From Acidimicrobiaceae bacterium (GTDB lineage Bacteria; Actinomycetota; Acidimicrobiia; Acidimicrobiales; RAAP-2), in NCBI GenBank assembly GCA_013044285.1, contig JABEUS010000116.1, positions 1-35,841 on the forward strand: 35,841 nt of DNA, read 5' to 3'. A program made the position numbers and the translations under genes. A model generated the notes under the pieces. The model ran no database searches. It was not told where the DNA came from and was given only the letters and a program-made list of their open reading frames with translations. How positions within the stretch are numbered: position 1 is the first letter of the stretch; every line of letters begins with the position of its first letter. This document shows, piece by piece, positions 30,420 to 35,841 of the stretch.

Positions 30420-31567
30420 CACGCCCCCTTCGGAACTCGCCAAGTCACTAGTGTGCCATAGTTCTCCGCACTCTCGACCCGGCACTCCCCTCCGAGGTCC
30501 TGGGCTCGGGTTCGTAGGTTGCGCAGGCCCCGTCCCGGTCCCCCTTCGAGAGTGAATCCGACGCCGTTGTCACTCACGGTGATCACCAAGTCTTCGTCGT
30601 CGAGGCCCACGTGGACCGATACATCACTGGCTTGAGCGTGGCGAACGACGTTGGAGAGGATCTCTCTCAGGGCCAGCACACTCTGGTCGGCCACGTGTTC
30701 AGAGACTGCGCCCGAGACCGCGGAGTTCATCTCGAAGCCGGCCCGCAGCCCTAAGCGTTGGTCCACTTCGGCGACGAGCGCTCCGGCGCGCTGGCGAAGA
30801 GTGGCCCCCGACGTGGCGTCGTGGTCGATTTCGAAGATGGTGGTCCGAATCTCTTGAATCGTTGAGTCCAGTTCCTCGAGGGCCGAGTCGATCCGTCGAG
30901 CCACGTCACCTTCGGACTGGGGGAGGGCGAGTTGGAGGCTGAGGCCGACCCCGAAAAGACGCTGGATCACGGTGTCGTGGAGGTCACGGGCGAGTCGTTC
31001 ACGCTCCTCGGCCACGGTGAGATCGCGCAGAGTGCGTCGCAGATTGGCTTGGTCGATCACGATACCGGCGGCCCGTCCGAAGGCCTCGAGGAGGCGCTCG
31101 TCGTCCTCGGAGAAGCTTCGTCCGGGGTCGCCGGTCGTGACGTAGAGATTGCCCCACACGTGCCCGTCGCGCGTGACGATCGGGACACCGAGGAAGGCGT
31201 GCATCGGCGGGTGGCCCGGTGGCAAATTGGGGTTGTCGTCACCTCGCAGGTCGTCGACTCGAACTGGTCGGCGAGCCCGGATGGTTTGGCCCAGTACTCC
31301 GTGGCCGGTAGGGGAGGGACCCATCGCGTCACGCTCCTCGTCACTGACGCCCACCGTGATGAACTCGGCCAGGCGGGTGCCGTCTCCATGAAGGACACCG
31401 AGAGCCCCGAAGGGGGCATCGACCAACTCGGCCGACATTCGTGTGATCTGGGTCAAGATGTCGGGAAGCGGTGCCTCCACCTCGATGAGGAGCATTGCCT
31501 CAATGAGGGCGTGAAGACGACGAGGGTCGACAATCTCGTGAAAACTCACACTCCCACTGTTCCACAC
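30419..31567 (-). CDS. devS: DevS/DosT-like GAF-domain sensor histidine kinase (single GAF)
   Basis: HisKA_3 box RERLARDLHDTVIQRLFGVGLSLQ, HATPase VSDNGVGF; one GAF containing PPGHPPMHAFLGVPIVTRDGHVWGNLYV, matching the DevS GAF-A heme-ligand region. Confidence 0.82.
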   Translation of the reverse strand: MWNSGSVSFHEIVDPRRLHALIEAMLLIEVEAPLPDILTQITRMSAELVDAPFGALGVLHGDGTRLAEFITVGVSDEERDAMGPSPTGHGVLGQTIRARRPVRVDDLRGDDNPNLPPGHPPMHAFLGVPIVTRDGHVWGNLYVTTGDPGRSFSEDDERLLEAFGRAAGIVIDQANLRRTLRDLTVAEERERLARDLHDTVIQRLFGVGLSLQLALPQSEGDVARRIDSALEELDSTIQEIRTTIFEIDHDATSGATLRQRAGALVAEVDQRLGLRAGFEMNSAVSGAVSEHVADQSVLALREILSNVVRHAQASDVSVHVGLDDEDLVITVSDNGVGFTLEGGPGRGLRNLRTRAQDLGGECRVESAENYGTLVTWRVPKGA

Positions 31568-31575
31568 GGGGAGGT

Positions 31576-31941
31576 TTAGTGAAGTTGACCCACGACCACC
31601 GCCAGGGGCAGTGTAATAAGGCGGTGGTCGTGGGTCGGGCTGGGGGCGGCCGGGTCGAGCGGGGCAAGTGAGGAGATGCCCGACGCAACCACCGACCAGG
31701 GATGGCCGTCGTCGAGACCGTCGACTTGGACGGTCAAAACGTCGTGCCGACGCGCCGCTTGGACCACCGCCACGTCAGCGGAGTCGAGGAGGGCCAAATC
31801 GTGGTCCACCAGTCGCACCCGCGTCGGTAGAGCGGTCGGCAAGCAGCGCACACTGATAAGGACGCGGGCCATCGTGGCCGCCGCGAGGCGTCGTACGCAC
31901 TCGTCGCGGCTCAAAACTTCCTGGACGTCGTTACCAGTCAC
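31576..31941 (-). CDS. Pyridoxamine 5'-phosphate oxidase (PPOX)-like split-barrel protein
   Basis: LSRDECVRRLAAATMARVLISV..., internal HPWSVVASGISSLAPL resembling the GWSVVVxG motif of PPOX-like proteins; GTG start; directly upstream of devS on the same strand. Confidence 0.6.
   Translation of the reverse strand: MTGNDVQEVLSRDECVRRLAAATMARVLISVRCLPTALPTRVRLVDHDLALLDSADVAVVQAARRHDVLTVQVDGLDDGHPWSVVASGISSLAPLDPAAPSPTHDHRLITLPLAVVVGQLH
31587..31636. repeat. 17-bp perfect inverted repeat at the PPOX-gene 3' end, upstream of devS
   Basis: GACCCACGACCACCGCC - 16 nt - GGCGGTGGTCGTGGGTC. Confidence 0.95.
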
Positions 31942-31974
31942 GCTGCTAGCATGGTTCTTCGGACGGATCGCCCA

Positions 31975-31994
31975 CTATGGCCGAAAGTCCCAAA
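31975..31994. promoter_or_regulatory. Candidate DevR/DosR box
   Basis: Minus strand TTTGGGACTTTCGGCCATAG; 14/20 by eye to the recalled consensus TTSGGGACTWWAGTCCCSAA, with one nearly complete half-site (TTTGGGACTTT). Confidence 0.5.
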
Positions 31995-32014
31995 GGCCCC
32001 CGTAGGCACCGCTT

Positions 32015-32044
32015 TTGCATTCCGCGCTTTTTTCTCGGTAGAAT
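32015..32044 (+). promoter_or_regulatory. Candidate promoter for the infA/alpha operon: TTGCAT-N18-TAGAAT
   Basis: -35 32015-32020, -10 32039-32044. Confidence 0.65.
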
Positions 32045-32125
32045 GGTCAGCCGACCCTGAAGGGGGTTACCCGTGGGGACCACAGCGGTGCCCCGCGTCG
32101 CAGTACCGCAACAAGGAGAAGGAAC

Positions 32126-32350
32126 CTGAGTAAGTCCAAGGAAGAGGCGTTCACGGTCGAAGGGACCGTCGTAGAGCCACTGCCCAACGCGATGTTCCGA
32201 GTGGAACTCGAGAACGGTTACACCGTTCTCGCGCACAGTTCCGGCAAGATGCGCATGCACCGCATTCGCATTCTGCCCGGAGACAAGGTGCAAGTGGAGA
32301 TTACCCCCTACGACATGACCCGTGGACGCATCACCTACCGGTACAAATAA
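32126..32350 (+). CDS. infA: Translation initiation factor IF-1, apparent CTG start (74 aa)
   Basis: AAGGAG at 32113-32118, 7 nt before CTG; (M)[73 protein letters not shown]; no in-frame ATG/GTG/TTG upstream before the TAG at 32039. Missing from the ORF track. Confidence 0.92.
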   Translation: MSKSKEEAFTVEGTVVEPLPNAMFRVELENGYTVLAHSSGKMRMHRIRILPGDKVQVEITPYDMTRGRITYRYK

Positions 32351-32382
32351 CTCAGTTCCGAACGATCGAGAAGAGCAACGAG

Positions 32383-32496
32383 ATGAAGGTTCGCGCCAGC
32401 GTCAAGACCATGTGTGAGAAGTGCAAAGTCATTCGCCGGGCCGGTCACGTCCGTGTGATCTGCGAGAACCCTCGTCACAAGCAGCGCCAGGGCTAG
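32383..32496 (+). CDS. rpmJ: 50S ribosomal protein L36 (zinc form)
   Basis: [37 protein letters not shown]; too short for the ORF track. Confidence 0.97.
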   Translation: MKVRASVKTMCEKCKVIRRAGHVRVICENPRHKQRQG

Positions 32497-32508
32497 GAGA
32501 GGAAGAAC

Positions 32509-32886
32509 ATGGCCCGTATTGCCGGAGTGGATATTCCCCGCGAAAAGCGGACGGTTATTTCCCTGACTTACATCTTTGGGATTGGACCCACCACCGCTCA
32601 ACTGATTTGCGCCGAAACTGGTGTGGACGAGTCGACGCGCGTGAAGGATCTGAGCGAAGCGGACGTGAACAAGCTTCGCGCCTACATCGACCAGAACCTC
32701 ACCGTCGAGGGTGACCGCCGTCGTGACGTCGCCCAGGACATCAAGCGCAAGATGGAAATCAACTGCCTGCAGGGAGTCCGTCACCGCAAGGGACTGCCCG
32801 TGCGTGGTCAGCGCACCCGTACCAACGCTCGCACTCGCAAGGGACCCAAGCGCACCGTCGCCGGTAAGAAGAAGGTTACGAAGTAA
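32509..32886 (+). CDS. rpsM: 30S ribosomal protein S13
   Basis: [56 protein letters not shown]. Confidence 0.98.
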   Translation: MARIAGVDIPREKRTVISLTYIFGIGPTTAQLICAETGVDESTRVKDLSEADVNKLRAYIDQNLTVEGDRRRDVAQDIKRKMEINCLQGVRHRKGLPVRGQRTRTNARTRKGPKRTVAGKKKVTK

Positions 32887-33287
32887 TGGCTAAGCCCACC
32901 CCCGCTGGCGCCCGTAAGGTCCGTCGCAAGGAGCGCAAGAACGTCGCCTTCGGCGTCGCGCACATCAAGAGCTCGTTTAACAACACCATCGTGTCCATCA
33001 CCGACCCGGAGGGCAACGTCGTGGCGTGGGCCTCCTCCGGGCAGGTGGGCTTTAAGGGCTCGCGTAAGTCGACGCCCTACGCCGCTCAGCTCGCCGCTGA
33101 GAAGTGTGCGCGCGCGGCCATGGAGCACGGAGTGAAGAAGGTCGACGTTCTCGTCCGGGGGCCGGGATCGGGTCGCGACACCGCGATTCGTTCCATCGCC
33201 GCCGCCGGTATCGAGGTCGTTGCGATTAAGGATGTGACGCCGCTGCCGCACAACGGCTGCCGTCCCAAGAAGCGCCGTCGCGGATAA
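32886..33287 (+). CDS. rpsK: 30S ribosomal protein S11
   Basis: [54 protein letters not shown]. Confidence 0.98.
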   Translation: MAKPTPAGARKVRRKERKNVAFGVAHIKSSFNNTIVSITDPEGNVVAWASSGQVGFKGSRKSTPYAAQLAAEKCARAAMEHGVKKVDVLVRGPGSGRDTAIRSIAAAGIEVVAIKDVTPLPHNGCRPKKRRRG

Positions 33288-33296
33288 GGAATACTC

Positions 33297-33941
33297 ATGG
33301 CTCGTTACACCGGACCCGTTTGTCGACTTTGTCGTCGTGAGCGCACCAAGTTGTACCTGAAGGGAGAGCGCTGCTACTCCCTCAAGTGCCCCGTGGCGGA
33401 GAACTCCGACCGTCAGAAGCGCTCTTTCCCGCCGGGCCAGCACGGTGCTGCTCGTCAGCGTCAGGGCTCAGAGTACCTCTCCCAGTTGCGTGAGAAGCAG
33501 AAGACTCGTCGCTCCTACGGACTGATGGAAAAGCAGTTCCGAAACCTCTACAAGGAAGCCAGTCGGCGTCCGGGTATGACCGGGACGACCCTGTTGCAGT
33601 TCCTGGAGTTGCGTCTCGACAACGTGGCCTACCGGGCCGGCTGGGGTGCCTCGCGGGCCCAGGCTCGCCAGTTGGTGCGCCACGGTCACATTCAAATCAA
33701 CGGCAAGCGAGTGACCATTCCCTCGTACCGCGTTCGTCCCGGTGAGACCGTCACCTTGAAGGACGCCACGCGGACCAACTTCAACGTGGTTCGCAACGCT
33801 GATGTGCTCGACCGCTCGGTGCCGGGATGGCTGGAGGCGTCGGAGAACGGCTTCGCCGTGACGGTGCGAGCCGTGCCGGTCCGCGAGCAGATTGACGAGT
33901 CCATCAAAGAACAGCTCATCGTCGAGCTGTACTCGAAGTAG
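33297..33941 (+). CDS. rpsD: 30S ribosomal protein S4 (zinc form)
   Basis: MARYTGPVCRLCRRERTKLYLKGERCYSLKCPVAE; LRLDNVAYRAGWGASRAQARQLVRHGHIQINGKRV. Confidence 0.97.
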   Translation: MARYTGPVCRLCRRERTKLYLKGERCYSLKCPVAENSDRQKRSFPPGQHGAARQRQGSEYLSQLREKQKTRRSYGLMEKQFRNLYKEASRRPGMTGTTLLQFLELRLDNVAYRAGWGASRAQARQLVRHGHIQINGKRVTIPSYRVRPGETVTLKDATRTNFNVVRNADVLDRSVPGWLEASENGFAVTVRAVPVREQIDESIKEQLIVELYSK

Positions 33942-33965
33942 CCAGCCCCAGGCTCGGAGGAACCC

Positions 33966-34907
33966 ATGCTGATTATTCAACGCCCCACGATCGAAGCCCT
34001 CGGTGAAGAGATCGCCAACACCCAGTCGTTCGGGATTGGACCACTCGACCCCGGATTCGGGCACACCCTGGGCAACTCCCTGCGGCGTACCCTGCTGTCG
34101 TCGATTCCTGGAGCCGCCGCGACGCGGGTCAAGTTCGACGCCGTGCTGCACGAGTTCGGAGTGATCGAGGGAGTAAAGGAAGACGTCCAGGACATCTGCC
34201 TCAACCTTAAGGACCTCCTCCTCGTGGTCTACTCCGACGAGCCGGTGGTACTGCGCCTCGACAAGATGGGCGAGGGACCGGTAACGGCCGCTGACCTGTC
34301 GACGACCGCGGACGTCGAGGTCTTGAACCCCGACCTGCACTTGGCCTACCTCACGACCCCGAAGTCCTCGCTCGCGTTCGACCTCACGGTGGAGCGGGGC
34401 AAGGGCTACGTAGGCGCCGAGAGCAACAAGACCGGCGCGATCATCGGAGTGATTCCGCTCGACGCCATCTTCTCGCCGGTGCGCCGGGTCGCCTTCGAGG
34501 TGGAGCCCGTTCGTTCCGACCAGGCGAAGGACTTCGACCGACTGGTGATCGAGATCGAGACGGACGGTTCGGTGACCCCGTCGGCGGCACTGGCCTCGGC
34601 CGGTAAGACGCTCGGCACGCTGATCGAGTTGATCTCCACCTTCGACGAGGAGGCCCCGGTGTTGGAGCTCGGGGACGTGTCCTCGGCTCAGGCGGCGGCG
34701 TCCGAACTCGACATTCGGATCGAGGAGTTGGGTCTGACCGAGCGCTCGCGTAACTGCCTGAAGCGCGCCGGTATCAACACGGTCGCTCAGTTGGTGAACG
34801 CGACGGAGCGTGACCTAACCTCGATTACTAACTTTGGACAGACGTCCCTGAAGGACGTCGTGGACCGCCTCGGTGAGCGCGGTCTGAACCTGCGCCAGGA
34901 GGACTAG
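33966..34907 (+). CDS. rpoA: DNA-directed RNA polymerase subunit alpha
   Basis: GPLDPGFGHTLGNSLRRTLLSSIPGAAATRVKFDAVLHEF; alpha-CTD ELGLTERSRNCLKRAGINTVAQLV. Confidence 0.98.
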   Translation: MLIIQRPTIEALGEEIANTQSFGIGPLDPGFGHTLGNSLRRTLLSSIPGAAATRVKFDAVLHEFGVIEGVKEDVQDICLNLKDLLLVVYSDEPVVLRLDKMGEGPVTAADLSTTADVEVLNPDLHLAYLTTPKSSLAFDLTVERGKGYVGAESNKTGAIIGVIPLDAIFSPVRRVAFEVEPVRSDQAKDFDRLVIEIETDGSVTPSAALASAGKTLGTLIELISTFDEEAPVLELGDVSSAQAAASELDIRIEELGLTERSRNCLKRAGINTVAQLVNATERDLTSITNFGQTSLKDVVDRLGERGLNLRQED

Positions 34908-34909
34908 GC

Positions 34910-35272
34910 ATGCTCGGTACCCCGAAGAAGGGCAAGCGTTTTGGGGGCAGTTCGGCCCACCAGAAGGCCATGATGGCTAACTTGGCCGCGTCGCTGATTG
35001 CCGCTGAAGGCATCGTGACCACCGAGGCGAAGGCGAAGGCTCTGCGCCCGGTGATCGAGCGCACGGTGACGGCGGCGAAGCGTTCGCCGGAGGGTTCGGT
35101 CGCGGCTCAGCGTCGCGTCGTGGCGTTCCTGCGTGACAAGGACATGACGCACAAGCTGTTCACGGAGATTGCGCCGCGCTACGCGGACCGTCCCGGCGGC
35201 TACACCCGCATTCTGAAGCTGGGTCCGCGTCAGGGCGACAACGCCCCCATGGCGCGCATTGAGTTCGTCTGA
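34910..35272 (+). CDS. rplQ: 50S ribosomal protein L17
   Basis: KKGKRFGGSSAHQKAMMANLAASLIAAEGIVTTEAKAKALRPVIERTVTAAK. Confidence 0.97.
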   Translation: MLGTPKKGKRFGGSSAHQKAMMANLAASLIAAEGIVTTEAKAKALRPVIERTVTAAKRSPEGSVAAQRRVVAFLRDKDMTHKLFTEIAPRYADRPGGYTRILKLGPRQGDNAPMARIEFV

Positions 35273-35841
35273 GCCACCCCGGGCCACTCGCCGGTGGCGC
35301 CTCGACCTCGCCTACGACGGGCGAGGTCTCTACGGATTCGCCCCGCAACCGGGACGCGATACGGTGGTCAGCCTCCTGCGCGAAGCCCTCGGAAAGGCCC
35401 TCCGTATGGAGGAGCCTCCTTTCCTGGTGGGCGCGGGGCGCACCGACGCCGGTGTGCACGCCTGTGCTCAAGTAGTTCACGTCGACCTGCCGGCCGGCTG
35501 GACAATATCGCGGTACGGGGAGAACCCCGGCGCACTGCGGCGCTCGTTGAATCACCAGTTATCGGGTCGGGTGCGAGTCACTCGGCTGTTCGAGGTGTCG
35601 CCCGATTTTCATGCGCGTTTCGACGCGACCTGGCGTCACTACCGGTACCTCATCGTCGAGGCCGAGCCCCCGGCCCTGGAGTTAGAGAACGACTGGTCCT
35701 GGACAGTGCCCGGGCCCTTAGACGTCACGGCGATGAACGCAGTGGCCACCACCTTTCTCGGGGTGCACGATTTTCGGGCGTTGTGTCGGCGTCCGCCCGA
35801 TAAGTCCCCGGAGGATCCGCTCACCCGCAATATCTGGGAGC
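35259..35841 (+). CDS. truA: tRNA pseudouridine synthase A (partial, runs off the window)
   Basis: TTG at 35259 (MSSSEPPRATRRWRLDLAYDGRGLYGFAPQPG...) with catalytic motif VGAGRTDAGVHACAQVVHVDLPAG and DFHARFDATWRHYRYLI. Overlaps rplQ by 14 nt. Not in the ORF track because there is no stop inside the window. Confidence 0.9.
   Translation, partial: MSSSEPPRATRRWRLDLAYDGRGLYGFAPQPGRDTVVSLLREALGKALRMEEPPFLVGAGRTDAGVHACAQVVHVDLPAGWTISRYGENPGALRRSLNHQLSGRVRVTRLFEVSPDFHARFDATWRHYRYLIVEAEPPALELENDWSWTVPGPLDVTAMNAVATTFLGVHDFRALCRRPPDKSPEDPLTRNIWE

Noticed and set aside
30446-30456. CACTAGTGT word near the devS 3' end, same as the rplJ/rpoB -10 context
   Set aside because: Within coding sequence, no TTG hexamer 18 bp upstream; probably chance around the ACTAGT palindrome.
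31946-32293. Minus-strand 115-aa ORF over the infA promoter and 5' half
   Set aside because: Overlaps the convincing infA frame and promoter; no motif.
35294-35803. Plus-strand 169-aa ORF at the window end
   Set aside because: Wrong frame; the truA frame contains GAGRTDAGVHA and runs through the same DNA.

Overview
The window is a high-GC, actinobacterial-type segment carrying a nearly continuous rif-str-S10-spc-alpha supercluster: tRNA-Met, rpmG, tRNA-Trp, secE, nusG, rplK, rplA, rplJ, rplL, rpoB, rpoC, [PCP-like/thioesterase gene], rpsL, rpsG, fusA, tuf, rpsJ, rplC-D-W-B, rpsS, rplV, rpsC, rplP, rpmC, rpsQ, rplN, rplX, rplE, rpsN(Z), rpsH, rplF, rplR, rpsE, rpmD, rplO, secY, adk, map, [minus-strand devR-devS-PPOX cassette], infA, rpmJ, rpsM, rpsK, rpsD, rpoA, rplQ, truA (cut by the window end). 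Four genes missing from the ORF track are recovered here: rpmG, infA (apparently a CTG start), rpmJ and truA. Two insertions are not core translation/transcription genes. (1) A stand-alone gene between rpoC and rpsL looks like an NRPS-type carrier-protein/thioesterase didomain whose carrier serine is missing. (2) A minus-strand DevR/DevS-like (DosR/DosS) two-component system with a single GAF domain that keeps the HPPM heme-His motif, plus a PPOX-like split-barrel gene. A candidate DosR-box-like site lies in the intergenic region this cassette shares with infA. Other observations are five promoter-like elements of one architecture (TTGNNN-N18-TAGNNT) in front of the ribosomal/RNAP units, several strong inverted repeats at operon junctions, a structured rplC leader, and acidic C-terminal extensions on L10, L22 and S3. 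All calls come from reading the sequence and from recalled family motifs. No database search or folding program was run.
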